Below are positions 53,100 to 62,868 of a stretch of 64,000 nucleotides of DNA, one piece after another. The stretch lies in NCBI GenBank assembly GCA_027858995.1, contig JAQIBP010000056.1, positions 1-64,000 of the forward strand, in the 5' to 3' direction. This DNA comes from Deltaproteobacteria bacterium (GTDB taxonomy: Bacteria; Desulfobacterota; Desulfobacteria; Desulfobacterales; Desulfobacteraceae). The notes under the pieces were generated by a model, which ran no database searches, was not told the DNA's origin, and saw only the letters and a list, made by a program, of their open reading frames with translations. Positions within the stretch are counted from its first letter, which is position 1. Every line of letters starts with the position of its first letter. Position numbers and translations under genes: made by a program.

Positions 53100-54281
53100 T
53101 TACCGCTCATCTATATCAGTAAAAAGACACTCATCAGGCCCGCAGTAGTCTCCTACGTAAGCTGCCCCGGGCCTGTAAAGGGAGGGTTTTGCAGCTGCCA
53201 TGGCAAATTGCTCCTCAATAACATGGGCTGCCCAGCCACTTACCCTTGATATTGCAAAGAGAGGTGAGAAAAGATCTGTGGTAATGCCCATTGCATAAAA
53301 CAGTGATGCGCTGTAAAAATCTACATTGCAAAAAATTTCTCTCTGTTTTTTTGCTTTAAAAGCTGCTTTTCCTTTTTTCTCAAGAGCCCTTGAAAGTTTA
53401 TACCACAATGGCTGATCTGCAATCTGCCCCATTCTTTTGCTCATGGGAGCAAGGATAACAGCCCTTGGGTCATCTGTCTGGTAAACAGCATGTCCAAGTC
53501 CCATGATAAGACCGCCTGAGGTTAATATATTATTGATATAATTATCAATTTTATCAACAGAACCAATCTCTTTTAACATTTTCATGACTCTTACATTTGC
53601 ACCGCCATGAAGTGCGCCTGATAAAGATCCTATGGCTGCTGAGACGGAAGCATAAATATGTGCCTTTGTTGATGCCACCTGTCTTGCTGTAAATGTTGAA
53701 GCATTAAAAGAGTGTTCAGCATGGAGTACAAGGCTTGTATCAAAAAAACGTGCTGTTTCATCCTCCGGTGCTTTTCCGGTAAGCATATAAAGAAAATTTG
53801 CAGCATGGTTTAGATTATTATCAGGTTCTATTGGTTTTTTATTGTTCCTGATCCTGTCCCATGCAGCAGTAATGGTTGCCATTCCAGCAATAAGGTTTTC
53901 AGCACTGTATAACGTATTTTCAATTTTTTCGCTGCCTGCATTGGGGTCACTCTGGATTAACAGGGGAGCTGCCATCTGCAGGACATCCATGGGATTCATA
54001 TCAGAGGGAAGTATTTTGAGAAACGAGAATATATTTTCAGGGATATCTCTTTTTTGTTTAAGACTGTGAGTAAAATCTTCCAACTCCTGTTTTTTGGGAA
54101 GTCTTTCATATAATAAAAGAAAGCATACTTCTTCAAAACCGACATTTTGGGCAAGGTCTTCAATTAAAAAGCCTCTGTAAATCAATTTACCCTCTTTGCC
54201 TTTAACATCACATATTTTTGAACTTGCCACATCTATACCGCGAAGGCCTGTATCCATAACTGGTAATATGCATTCATCCAT
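53100..54281 (-). CDS. gltA: citrate synthase
   Basis: 393 aa, the short type. GLRGIDVASSKICDVKGKEGKLIYRGFLIEDLA near the start; catalytic His in LHAEHSFNAST and GALHGGAN, GLGHAVYQTDDPRA, and catalytic Asp in NVDFYSASLFYAMGI. The GHxVY position has Ala where many enzymes have Arg, so 2-methylcitrate synthase activity is a possible alternative. RBS AAGGAG. First committed step of the TCA cycle. Confidence 0.9.
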   Translation of the reverse strand: MDECILPVMDTGLRGIDVASSKICDVKGKEGKLIYRGFLIEDLAQNVGFEEVCFLLLYERLPKKQELEDFTHSLKQKRDIPENIFSFLKILPSDMNPMDVLQMAAPLLIQSDPNAGSEKIENTLYSAENLIAGMATITAAWDRIRNNKKPIEPDNNLNHAANFLYMLTGKAPEDETARFFDTSLVLHAEHSFNASTFTARQVASTKAHIYASVSAAIGSLSGALHGGANVRVMKMLKEIGSVDKIDNYINNILTSGGLIMGLGHAVYQTDDPRAVILAPMSKRMGQIADQPLWYKLSRALEKKGKAAFKAKKQREIFCNVDFYSASLFYAMGITTDLFSPLFAISRVSGWAAHVIEEQFAMAAAKPSLYRPGAAYVGDYCGPDECLFTDIDER

Positions 54282-54298
54282 GACTATCTCCTTAAAAA

Positions 54299-54637
54299 TT
54301 AGAATATTTTTTCCGGGGGTCTTCTTTCAGGAATATATTCTGATTCAATTTCACTGTTGTGCAGGGCAGGGGAAATATAAAGCCCGCAAAAACATGCTCC
54401 AAATTCCTCAAGATCCGGTTGTCTGTAGTCGCAGGGACATATAATATCCTTATCCTTTTCTCTGTCTCCACAGGCAAGCCTGCAGGGGCATGCCATATAG
54501 CCATATCTCTCCTTGTTTAAAAGCAGGGATTCAAGAAGTTCAAACACCAGGTCATTATCCTTGTTAAAATAGATATTTTTTGCTTCCTGAGATTTTTTTA
54601 ATGCCTTATATAATTCTTCAGTTTTCATTTTTATCAT
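54299..54637 (-). CDS. ferredoxin:thioredoxin reductase catalytic-chain-like protein
   Basis: About 112 aa. The cluster/active-site pattern of FTR beta chains is present: CPCRLACGDREKDKDIICPC and later CFC (CPC-x16-CPC-x8-CxC type). It would use ferredoxin electrons to reduce a disulfide. The start overlaps the glutaredoxin-like gene by about 20 bp and is uncertain (54637 or 54628). No variable (alpha) chain was seen. Coupling to the glutaredoxin-like gene suggests it is the partner. Confidence 0.75.
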   Translation of the reverse strand: MIKMKTEELYKALKKSQEAKNIYFNKDNDLVFELLESLLLNKERYGYMACPCRLACGDREKDKDIICPCDYRQPDLEEFGACFCGLYISPALHNSEIESEYIPERRPPEKIF

Positions 54638-54893
54638 CTTGAATTCCAAGAGCCTCCTTGATTTTATTTTCTTTATATCCGACTATTACTATATCATTAA
54701 TTTTTATGGTGGGAAAAGAACAGCGGGGGTTGAGTTCTCTAATATCAGCAAGGATGGCTTTTCGTTCATCCCCTTCAAGATCATCCACTTCAATATAATT
54801 ATATTCAACATTGCACTTGGAAAGAAACCGTCTCGTTGATTTACAATGGCTGCATGTACTCAATGCATATAAAATTGCTGTATCTTTTGCCAT
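54618..54893 (-). CDS. glutaredoxin-like protein
   Basis: 91 aa thioredoxin-fold protein with the active site CSHCKSTRRFL near residue 14, a cis-Pro in CSFPTIKINDIVIVG and a DDLEGDERKAILADI helix, fitting NrdH/Grx-type proteins. Probably reduced by the FTR-like protein encoded immediately downstream. RBS GGAGACA. Confidence 0.85.
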   Translation of the reverse strand: MAKDTAILYALSTCSHCKSTRRFLSKCNVEYNYIEVDDLEGDERKAILADIRELNPRCSFPTIKINDIVIVGYKENKIKEALGIQDDKNEN

Positions 54894-55199
54894 TTATGTC
54901 TCCTTTGATTGAAATTGATTTTTTGCCCTGCTTAAGAAACCGTTAATTCTACGACCTAGTATGCAGATCTCTAATTTTAAATAGTTAATTTGCATATTTC
55001 ATACCATCTTTGCAAGATTAAAGTAAAATTTTGTTTGCATGAATTAATAAAGTATGAGATTCCATGGCTATGAATTTGTTTAAGAAAATATATTAAAAAA
55101 TTTCTATGACTGGTTTGGTATTAATTTTGCAGTATTCTTGATTTTACAATATAGTGTTATAATCATAGGTGATCAAATTTGAAGAATAGAGAGTTGAAT
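54894..55199. other. divergent intergenic region between glutaredoxin-like and korA genes
   Basis: AT-rich, no gene. A TATAAT at 55158-55163 about 37 bp upstream of korA could be its -10, but no good -35 was found at 17 bp. Confidence 0.4.
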
Positions 55200-56903
55200 A
55201 TGGTACAAGATATTTCGATATTGATAGGAGGTGCGGCAGGTCAGGGGATACAGACAATAGGAGCATTGCTTGCCAGGGTGTGCAACAATGCCGGTCTGTT
55301 CATATTTTCTGTGGATGATTTTGAATCCCGTATCAGGGGAGGGCATAGTTTTCATCTGTTGAGGATCAGCACTCAAGCCTTAACTGCTCCTTGTTTCAAG
55401 CCCGATATTCTTGTGGCTCTTGATGAAAAAACCCATGAATATCATAAAGATACAGTCTCTTCTAATGGCATCACTATTTTAAATAGTGATGAAAACAAAA
55501 AAGAGAAATCAGATATTTATCATATACCCCTGGAGCTCCTTGCTGAACAGGCAGGAGGGAAAATTGCTTCCAACACAGTTGCGGCAGGTGCTGTTCTTGC
55601 TGTTATAGGAGCGGCTTTTAAAGATCTTGAACATGTGCTGAAAGAACAGTTCATGAACAGGGGGAAAGCCGTGCTGGAGTTGAACTTGAAAGCCGGGAAA
55701 AGCGGATGTGAAATTGGTAAAAAAATTAATTTTCCTCTATCCCTGGATTTTAATCCGGTGCAACATCAAAATATTGTTATGACCGGGGCAAAAGCAGCAG
55801 CCCTGGGTGCACTTGCAGCAGACTGCAGGTTTTTCCCATTTTATCCCATGAGTCCGGGTACTCCCATTATTTCCAATCTTGCAAAATATGCTGACCAGCT
55901 GCCCATGGTTATTGAGCAGGCTGAAGATGAAATTGCAGCAGTCAATATGGCAATTGGCGCATCCTTTGCCGGGGTTCGTTCCATGACATCTACATCCGGC
56001 GGGGGATTTTGTCTCATGATTGAAGGGCTTGGCCTGGCTGGAATGACTGAAACTCCCATTGTTATTATAAATGCTCAGCGCCCGGGACCAGCCACTGGCC
56101 TCGCCACAAGGACAGCCCAGGCAGATCTTTTATTTACTATCAATGCATCCCAGGATGAATTTCCCAGGTTTGTGTTTGCACCCGGTGGTGTGATCGAGAC
56201 ATTTTTTGCAGTTAAAAAAGCTTTTTTTCTCTCTGAAAAATATCAGGTTCCATCCATTGTTTTAATGGATCAGTTCCTTGTGGATTCAGCAAAGACTGAA
56301 TCAGATATATTTAAAATCGGCAATGAACATGAAAGTTTTCTGGACAAAGAGACAAAAGTGTATCAGTCTGAGAGCTATTTGCGATACAAAATCACTGAGA
56401 CAGGTATTTCTCCACGCAGGATCCCCTGCAATTCTGAAGCTCTGGTAAGGGCAAGTGGGAATGAACATACTCAAAAAGGGCTCTCCTTTGAAGAACCGGA
56501 AAACCGCAATATAATGATGGAAAAACGATTTAAAAAATTTGTACTAATGCAACAAGAGATGTCATTACCCCAGGTTTTTCATGATCAGAGTTCATTTTTC
56601 CTGACAGCCTGGGGATCATCAAAAGGCAGTGTTATTGAGGCAGGCCTGAAAATGAGGAAAGAGGGTATTAATGTTGGATGGATAATTTTTGAGGATATCT
56701 GGCCCCTGGATTTTGATAAACTTAAATCTGTGTTGAAAAACAGAAAATTAGTAATAGTAGAAGGCAATGCCACCTGCCAACTGGGTAGTCTGATCCGTCA
56801 GCAGACAGGCATTGACTATTTTTCATCTGTTTTAAAATATGATGGCAGACCCATATATCCAGAGTATATCATTAAAGAAATCAGACAGACCATGGGGCAA
56901 TAA
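55200..56903 (+). CDS. korA: 2-oxoacid:ferredoxin oxidoreductase, fused gamma-alpha subunit (KorA-like)
   Basis: About 567 aa from ATG 55200 (the track's TTG is 7 codons earlier). Residues 1-180 form the gamma domain (GGAAGQGIQTIGALLARVCNNAGL, DDFESRIRGGHSF), followed by the alpha domain with GAKAAALGALAADCRFFPFYPMSPGTPI, EQAEDEIAAVNMAIGASFAGVRSMTSTSGGGFCLM and RPGPATGLATRTAQADL. With KorB it converts 2-oxoglutarate (most likely) and CoA to succinyl-CoA, reducing ferredoxin. Confidence 0.92.
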   Translation: MVQDISILIGGAAGQGIQTIGALLARVCNNAGLFIFSVDDFESRIRGGHSFHLLRISTQALTAPCFKPDILVALDEKTHEYHKDTVSSNGITILNSDENKKEKSDIYHIPLELLAEQAGGKIASNTVAAGAVLAVIGAAFKDLEHVLKEQFMNRGKAVLELNLKAGKSGCEIGKKINFPLSLDFNPVQHQNIVMTGAKAAALGALAADCRFFPFYPMSPGTPIISNLAKYADQLPMVIEQAEDEIAAVNMAIGASFAGVRSMTSTSGGGFCLMIEGLGLAGMTETPIVIINAQRPGPATGLATRTAQADLLFTINASQDEFPRFVFAPGGVIETFFAVKKAFFLSEKYQVPSIVLMDQFLVDSAKTESDIFKIGNEHESFLDKETKVYQSESYLRYKITETGISPRRIPCNSEALVRASGNEHTQKGLSFEEPENRNIMMEKRFKKFVLMQQEMSLPQVFHDQSSFFLTAWGSSKGSVIEAGLKMRKEGINVGWIIFEDIWPLDFDKLKSVLKNRKLVIVEGNATCQLGSLIRQQTGIDYFSSVLKYDGRPIYPEYIIKEIRQTMGQ

Positions 56904-56904
56904 T

Positions 56905-57759
56905 ATGACAAAAACAAAAGTTGATATTGATAATGAAATTCAGTGGTGCCCTGGATGTGGTAATTTTTCCATTCTTAAGTCAATGGAAAATGCATTTACT
57001 GCTCTTGGTCTTGAGCCAAAAGACCTTTTGATTGTATCGGGTATAGGACAGGCAGGTAAGACTCCTAATTATATGGAATGCAATATGCTGCATGGACTTC
57101 ATGGAAGAGCCCTTCCCCTTGCCACAGGTGCAAAAATTGCAAATAGTGATCTTAATATTATTGTAAATACAGGGGATGGGGATTGTTATGGTGAAGGAGG
57201 AAATCATTTTCTGGCAGCAATACGCCGTAATATTGATATCACAGTGCTCATTCATAACAACCGGGTCTATGGACTGACCAAGGGACAGGCATCTCCGACC
57301 GCAGCCTTTGGAATGAAAACCAAACATCAAAACCGGGGGACAATTTCCAGCTCTTTTAATCCTGCTGCAACTGCCCTTGTAATGGGAGCAGGGTTCATAG
57401 CCCAGGGGTTTTCAGGAAACATGAAACAACTGGAATATTTGATTGTTGAAGCCATAAATTTTAAAGGATTTTCAATGGTTGATATCCATCAGCCCTGTGT
57501 CTCCTTTAATAAAATCAACACCCATTCATGGTATAAATCAAGGGTTTTTGATCTTAATGATACAGACCATGACTACTCAAATTATGAGAATGCGCTTCAA
57601 ACTGTTCACAATAAAAATCATAAAATTCCCTTGGGAATTATTTATAAAAAACCTGGTGTTCCATTTCATGAAAGGCTGGATGTGTTAAAAAAACAGCCTC
57701 TCTTAAAATATAAATTTGATGGAGCACAATTAGAAAATATTTTGACTACAGCTGTTTAA
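56905..57759 (+). CDS. korB: 2-oxoacid:ferredoxin oxidoreductase beta subunit (KorB-like)
   Basis: About 284 aa from ATG 56905, one base after the korA stop; the longer track start lies inside korA. WCPGCGNFSILKSMENAF with a cluster Cys pair, the thiamine diphosphate site GDGDCYGEGGNHFLAAIRRNIDITVLIHNNRVYGLTKGQASPT, then PCVSFNKINTHSWYK. Completes a KorAB complex with the fused gamma-alpha chain. No separate ferredoxin (delta) subunit nearby. Confidence 0.93.
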   Translation: MTKTKVDIDNEIQWCPGCGNFSILKSMENAFTALGLEPKDLLIVSGIGQAGKTPNYMECNMLHGLHGRALPLATGAKIANSDLNIIVNTGDGDCYGEGGNHFLAAIRRNIDITVLIHNNRVYGLTKGQASPTAAFGMKTKHQNRGTISSSFNPAATALVMGAGFIAQGFSGNMKQLEYLIVEAINFKGFSMVDIHQPCVSFNKINTHSWYKSRVFDLNDTDHDYSNYENALQTVHNKNHKIPLGIIYKKPGVPFHERLDVLKKQPLLKYKFDGAQLENILTTAV

Positions 57760-57811
57760 AAAAAATTGCAGGTTCAGGGATTTTATTTAACCGCTGAAAT
57801 AAGGAGGGATA

Positions 57812-58246
57812 ATGGGTAAAATTTTAATCGTATATGCATCAAGGTCAAATGAGACCAAAGGTATTGCAGACCTGATAGCAGAGGGCATCCGCATATCAGG
57901 GCATAAGGTTGATGTAAAAAAAACAAATGAAATTAAAAATGAAGAAGATTTAAAAGGCTATGACGGTTATGCATTTGGTTCTGCTACCTATCATGGTGAA
58001 ATGATTACATCCATGAAACAGATTCTGTTTATGGCAGAGAGAGCAGAACTTAAAGATAAACCAGGTGGTGCCTTTGGTGCATATGGCTGGAGCGGGGAAG
58101 CTGCAGGAAGGATTTTTGATACTATGGAACATATTTATGGTATGAAAATGGTGTCAGGAGGACCTTTGATGCTGAAAGCAAGCTGGATAGGCGGCGGTGT
58201 TCAGGCTGCCCAGGAGTATGGGAAAAGTATTATTGCAATGATTTGA
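57812..58246 (+). CDS. flavodoxin-like protein
   Basis: 144 aa. FMN phosphate loop near the N-terminus (ILIVYASRSNETKGIADLIAEGI), then GYAFGSATYHGEMI and GAFGAYGWSGEAAGRIFDTM, the flavin isoalloxazine contacts also seen in FprA-type flavoproteins. Likely an electron carrier for the FprA flavoprotein encoded convergently nearby, or for the oxidoreductase upstream. RBS AAGGAGGG. Confidence 0.85.
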   Translation: MGKILIVYASRSNETKGIADLIAEGIRISGHKVDVKKTNEIKNEEDLKGYDGYAFGSATYHGEMITSMKQILFMAERAELKDKPGGAFGAYGWSGEAAGRIFDTMEHIYGMKMVSGGPLMLKASWIGGGVQAAQEYGKSIIAMI

Positions 58247-58331
58247 AAATTGAAACTGGTGGAAACAAAAAAAAATAGTTATTTTAAATGCTAATAGAAG
58301 CATTATAACCATGAAAAAAAGGAGATAAAAA

Positions 58332-58709
58332 ATGGCTGACCAATTAGGAATTTACAAATGCAGTTTATGTGGCAACATTGTACAGGTACTTCACGGTGAA
58401 CAACCACCTGTTATGTGTTGTGGAGAAGAAATGGACCGTCTGGTTGAAAATACCATTGATGCAGCAGTTGAAAAACATGTACCTGTTATTGAAAAAATCG
58501 AGGGCGGTTATCTGGTAAAAGTAGGCAGTGTGCCTCACCCAATGGGTGATGATCACTGGATTGAGTGGATTGAGCTTGCTTCAGAAGATGATACTTTTGT
58601 ACAAAGAAAGATACTTAAACCAACAGATAAACCTGAAGTTGAATTTAAAACCGATGCAGCCAAGGTTGTTGCAAGGGAATATTGCAATCTTCATGGTCTT
58701 TGGAAATAA
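58332..58709 (+). CDS. dfx: desulfoferrodoxin (superoxide reductase)
   Basis: 125 aa, class I. Centre I rubredoxin-like iron: [27 protein letters not shown]. Centre II catalytic iron: His in EKHVP, PHPM, DHWIEW and the Cys/His pair in YCNLHGLW. It reduces superoxide to peroxide without making oxygen. Strong AAAGGAG RBS. Common in sulfate reducers. Confidence 0.96.
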   Translation: MADQLGIYKCSLCGNIVQVLHGEQPPVMCCGEEMDRLVENTIDAAVEKHVPVIEKIEGGYLVKVGSVPHPMGDDHWIEWIELASEDDTFVQRKILKPTDKPEVEFKTDAAKVVAREYCNLHGLWK

Positions 58710-58769
58710 TAAAACTTAAGTATAATAAATTTATTGTACAGATAAACCGACTGAACAGATTGTTACACA

Positions 58770-58809
58770 ACAAGACCTTTGAATAGAGTTACATATTCAA
58801 AGGTCTTGT
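58770..58809. terminator. strong hairpin between dfx and fprA genes
   Basis: ACAAGACCTTTGAATA and TATTCAAAGGTCTTGT form a perfect 16-bp stem with an 8-bp loop between convergent genes. No long U-run follows on either strand, so it is a likely but not classical bidirectional terminator. Confidence 0.6.
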
Positions 58810-58889
58810 TAATATATAGTTGCCTGCAATTGTAAAAATATCAGCTGCCTGAAATCATCAGGCATTATTTCATCTGAATCAATATCTCT

Positions 58890-60086
58890 TTAAGAGCATT
58901 TTTCCTTTAAAGCTTTTGCTATTTTAACACCAAGGTCGAAACATCTGTTCAAATCATCTTCATCAGGAACATATTGAACCCTGACACCGTCGTCAATAAT
59001 ATCCAACTTCATTTCAGAAAATTCCTTGTTAAGAATTTTTACTGCCTCACCACTCCATCCAAAGGAGCCAAATGCAGCAGCAATCTTATTCTGGGGTTTT
59101 AATCCTTTAATATATGTCATTACATCTGCAATTACAGGGAAGATATTGTTGTTAAGGGTTGGAGATCCAACAATAATAGCTCCCGCTTCAATAATTTCCG
59201 TTAAAATATCACTTCTGTGCCATTTCCTTGTATTCATAAGTCTTACATTTACCTCTTCTGACTCAATACCGCTTGTGATCTCTTTTGCCATCTTTGTAGT
59301 GCTTTCCCACATGGAATCAAAGATTATGACCACCTTTTTTTGTGGTTCCTGTTTTGACCACTTGTCATAGAGTTCAATAATTTTAGATGGATTATCCCGC
59401 CAGATAATTCCATGATCAGGGCAGATCATATTGAGTTTAAGGTTCATTTTTGCAACATCTTTTAAAAGCGACTGCACCCTTGGTGAGAAGTGAAGCAGAA
59501 TATTGGCATAGTATTTTCTTGCATGGGGAATAATTTCATCACCGATCTCATCATCAAAGAACATATCACCGGCAAAGTGCTGTCCAAAGGCATCACTGGA
59601 AAACAGTATGCCCTCATCTGCAAGATATGTAAACATGCTGTCCGGCCAGTGAAGCATTTTTGTCTCAAGGAATGAGAAAGTTCTGTCTCCAATGGTTATA
59701 TTTTCACCATGTTTTATAACCTGGAAATTAAAATCCTCATTTAAATTGCCTTTGATATTTTTTGCACCCATTTTAGAACAGTAAAGGGGTTTGTCTACTC
59801 CTATTCTATGCATTATTTTGGGTATGGCGCCGGAATGATCCATTTCAGCATGATTGGAAATAACAGCATCAATCTTTTCAGGATCAATAATTCTGCTGAT
59901 ATTGGACAGCAGTTCTTTTCCAAATTTTTCTTTTACAGTATCAATAAGGATGTTTTTTTTACCAAGCACGAGAAATGAATTATAAGTTGTGCCTTCATAG
60001 GTGGAATATCCATGGAAGTCTCTTATGTCCCAGTCACGGCAGCCCACAGAATATATTTTATTTGCAATTTCAATTGGTTTATACAT
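58890..60086 (-). CDS. FprA/rubredoxin:oxygen oxidoreductase (A-type flavoprotein)
   Basis: 398 aa. Metallo-beta-lactamase-like diiron domain (SNHAEMDHSGAIPKI, LHWPDSMFTYL, SSDAFGQHFAG, CPDHGIIW ligands) followed by a flavodoxin domain (IIFDSMWESTTKMAKEI, IVGSPTLNNNIFPVI, AFGSFGWSGEAVK). Such enzymes reduce oxygen to water or nitric oxide to N2O using rubredoxin or flavodoxin. Convergent with dfx; together they form an oxidative-stress pair. RBS GGGAGAT. Confidence 0.95.
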   Translation of the reverse strand: MYKPIEIANKIYSVGCRDWDIRDFHGYSTYEGTTYNSFLVLGKKNILIDTVKEKFGKELLSNISRIIDPEKIDAVISNHAEMDHSGAIPKIMHRIGVDKPLYCSKMGAKNIKGNLNEDFNFQVIKHGENITIGDRTFSFLETKMLHWPDSMFTYLADEGILFSSDAFGQHFAGDMFFDDEIGDEIIPHARKYYANILLHFSPRVQSLLKDVAKMNLKLNMICPDHGIIWRDNPSKIIELYDKWSKQEPQKKVVIIFDSMWESTTKMAKEITSGIESEEVNVRLMNTRKWHRSDILTEIIEAGAIIVGSPTLNNNIFPVIADVMTYIKGLKPQNKIAAAFGSFGWSGEAVKILNKEFSEMKLDIIDDGVRVQYVPDEDDLNRCFDLGVKIAKALKEKCS

Positions 60087-60403
60087 CTACGTTTATCTCC
60101 CTATCTTTAGTTTCTATTTTGAATTTTTACTTTTTAAATTATAGTCAACAACAGACAATTAATAATCATTTAGGCACCTTATTTAAATCACCCTGACCCA
60201 GGCAGATGCAAAGAGTGTGCCTTAATATTTTTTATTCTTTTTTTTAAAAATGTTTTAACTTAAACTCTATTACTATAATATTGTAAATTGAAAATCAATT
60301 GCTTATTGTCTTTGCACGATATTTGCTATAGCATCTCTGGACGAGTTGAATAAAAAAATGTCTGATCAAGATTCTGTCGTTTTAAGAGAAGTGTGCATAG
60401 TAT
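60087..60403. other. divergent intergenic region between fprA and epimerase genes
   Basis: About 317 bp, AT-rich, no gene in either direction beyond short open stretches. Contains TATAAT-like text on the minus strand (around 60130-60145) that could serve fprA. No strong inverted repeat noticed. Confidence 0.4.
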
Positions 60404-61762
60404 ATGAAGTTTATAAAAAGAACAAAAATCAATGTGCCTGTTGAAGCACTTTTTTCATGGCATACCAGAAGCGGTGCCATATCAAGACTGACACCGCCAT
60501 GGGCACCCCTTAAAATTATCTCCCGAAATGTAGATGGTATTCAAAAAGGGGTAAAGGTAAAATTCAGGTTGTCTCTTTTTAAAATACCCATGATATGGGA
60601 ATCCGAGCATATAGAATACAAAGAAAACAGGGAGTTTAAAGACAGGCAGATAAAAGGTCCCTTTGCAAAGTGGGAGCACACGCACAGATTTATACCAGAT
60701 GGCCAAAAAAGCTCTCTCATGGAAGACGAGCTTGAGTTTGAACTCCCCTTTGGATTGTTAAGCCATCCCTTTTATGGCATTGCCATTAAAGAATTTGAAA
60801 AGATGTTTCATTACAGGCACAGGGTATTGAAATATGATCTTGAAAATCATGTGGACAAAACTGGAAATTTAAGGATTCTTATTTCAGGTGCCAGCGGGAC
60901 CATTGGACAAGCTTTAATCTCTTTATTACAAACCTGCGGTCATGAAGTTATTATTCTTGTACGCAAAAAAAAAGATCTGTTGGATCACCAACTGTTCTGG
61001 GATCCCTATAAAGGTATATTAGATATTGAAAAGGCAGGATACATTGATGCTGTAATTAATTTAAACGGTATTGATATTTCAAAGGGCAGGTGGACAGAAA
61101 AACAAAAAAGACTCATTATTGATTCAAGAGTAATTCCTACACGCCTGCTTGCAGATAAAATAAAAAACATGACTCATAAGCCTGATGTTTTTATTAGTTC
61201 ATCTGCCATTGGTTTCTACGGAGATAACAGTGAAAGAGGCATAACTGAAACCTGTGCCAAAGGAGATCTTTTTATTTCCAATGTTTGCAAACTGTGGGAA
61301 GATGCAAGTTTTGAAGCTCAAAAAGCCGGAGTCAGAACAGTTATGCTTAGAACCGGAGTTGTGCTTACGCCTTTGGGTGGTGCACTTGCAAAAATGGTGC
61401 TGCCGTTTAAGCTTGGCATGGGAGTAGTACTCGTCAAAGGCAGACAATATATGAGTTGGATAAGTATGGATGATGAAATATCAGCCATACTGTTTATTCT
61501 TAAGGATGATAAAATAAAAGGTCCGGTTAATTTGACAGCTCCTGAACCTGTTACCAACTCAGAATTCTCAAAAACACTTGCCAGAGTCTTTTCCAGAAAA
61601 GTTTTTTTTACCATGCCAAAGTTTATGGCCAAAGCAATATGGGGACAAATGGGCCAGGAAACCCTTTTGGCAAACATCAGGGTGAAACCTGAAAAGCTTT
61701 TGAATAACGGTTTTGTCTTTCAACATAAAACACTTTTTTCTGCACTCAAAGACCTGCTATGA
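60404..61762 (+). CDS. SRPBCC domain fused to TIGR01777-family NAD(P)-dependent epimerase
   Basis: 452 aa. N-terminal SRPBCC/START-like lipid-pocket domain (about 1-145: RTKINVPVEALFSWHTRSGAISRLTPPW), then a short-chain dehydrogenase/epimerase (SGASGTIGQALISLL nucleotide loop, NLNGIDISKGRWTEKQK, FISSSAIGFYGD) and a C-terminal DUF1731 tail (RVKPEKLLNNGFVFQH). The fusion is common in bacteria; substrate unknown. Overlaps the next gene by 4 bp (ATGA). Confidence 0.85.
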   Translation: MKFIKRTKINVPVEALFSWHTRSGAISRLTPPWAPLKIISRNVDGIQKGVKVKFRLSLFKIPMIWESEHIEYKENREFKDRQIKGPFAKWEHTHRFIPDGQKSSLMEDELEFELPFGLLSHPFYGIAIKEFEKMFHYRHRVLKYDLENHVDKTGNLRILISGASGTIGQALISLLQTCGHEVIILVRKKKDLLDHQLFWDPYKGILDIEKAGYIDAVINLNGIDISKGRWTEKQKRLIIDSRVIPTRLLADKIKNMTHKPDVFISSSAIGFYGDNSERGITETCAKGDLFISNVCKLWEDASFEAQKAGVRTVMLRTGVVLTPLGGALAKMVLPFKLGMGVVLVKGRQYMSWISMDDEISAILFILKDDKIKGPVNLTAPEPVTNSEFSKTLARVFSRKVFFTMPKFMAKAIWGQMGQETLLANIRVKPEKLLNNGFVFQHKTLFSALKDLL

Positions 61763-62868
61763 AGCAAGTTAAAATGAATATAAAGCTCAAAATTATTTTT
61801 TCGATTTTAATGATAACAGCGCTTTGTTTCGGGTTTATTGAGATCTATTTTCCTGTTGAAAATTATAGTTTTGAAAGACTTCATATCTTTCTTTTTAATC
61901 TCTGTACAGGCGGAACCATACTATTATACTATACACGTGGAAAAGAGAGAGTCTCAAAAACCATTGGTCTGTTTTTTATTGGGTCATTGATCTATGCTTT
62001 TTCTGCATTTTTGAAAATATATCCTTTAACAATCCTTATATCGGTTTTACTTTTTATTCTTGTGGAAAAAGTTCGTATTGAAAAATTTTCTCTTTTCCCA
62101 TCAGGTTTTATCCAATCTGAGGAATCTGTCTCTAAAAAATTTCATCAGGCATCACTGTTATGTCTCTCCATTGGTATTGCCATGGCAAGCCTTGTGATAC
62201 TGAATAATGAATATTTCAAACTTGTTACCATGAGATTGCTTACCTTGGATACATTTTTCCTGGGCTTTTCTTTCCCACTTTCTTTGATTACGCTCTCTTT
62301 AGTTTTTGGAATGCTGGAAAAGCTGGAAAAGACTTCTGCAAGAATGATCATGGAGGTCTGCTTCTGGACAATCACACTTGGTGTTATCATTTTTTTCGTC
62401 TTTATGATGTTTGAAAAAATGATCCCTCAAATTTTTGTAACTTCTGCACTTTTTACTGCAGTGATTCTTGTATTTATGCTTTATACGATATTTGCAGATA
62501 AGATCCAGCAAAAACTTTTTCTAACTTCAGGAATAGGGTTTTTAATATTTACTGCAGTGACAGGTATTGCATATATATGCATAGTGATGAGTGAAGGGTA
62601 TAATCATCACAACACAAAATGGCTTATGCAGATGCATGTATTTGCCTCTTTATACGGCTGGAACCTTTGTGGTTTGTCCATAATTTGCAGGTTTGATGAT
62701 TTTCCCATAAGTATGCACTCTTTAACAGTTATAGGAATCCACTGGCTGACAGCTATTGTACTGGCCCCACTTGGAATTTTCTATCCCCTGTTCGCTGTCC
62801 TTGCTGTCATTGGCTATGCATTTATTACTCTGACACTGTTTTTCAGTTACAACACCAGGAGAGTTTAA
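61759..62868 (+). CDS. hypothetical polytopic membrane protein
   Basis: 369 aa with roughly ten transmembrane segments and few charged residues. Scattered His (HQMHVFASLYGWNLCGLSII region and YNHHNTK) might bind a cofactor, but I do not recognise the family. Translationally coupled to the epimerase upstream (ATGA) and to the DHH gene downstream (TAATG), so the three form an operon. Confidence 0.6.
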   Translation: MKQVKMNIKLKIIFSILMITALCFGFIEIYFPVENYSFERLHIFLFNLCTGGTILLYYTRGKERVSKTIGLFFIGSLIYAFSAFLKIYPLTILISVLLFILVEKVRIEKFSLFPSGFIQSEESVSKKFHQASLLCLSIGIAMASLVILNNEYFKLVTMRLLTLDTFFLGFSFPLSLITLSLVFGMLEKLEKTSARMIMEVCFWTITLGVIIFFVFMMFEKMIPQIFVTSALFTAVILVFMLYTIFADKIQQKLFLTSGIGFLIFTAVTGIAYICIVMSEGYNHHNTKWLMQMHVFASLYGWNLCGLSIICRFDDFPISMHSLTVIGIHWLTAIVLAPLGIFYPLFAVLAVIGYAFITLTLFFSYNTRRV

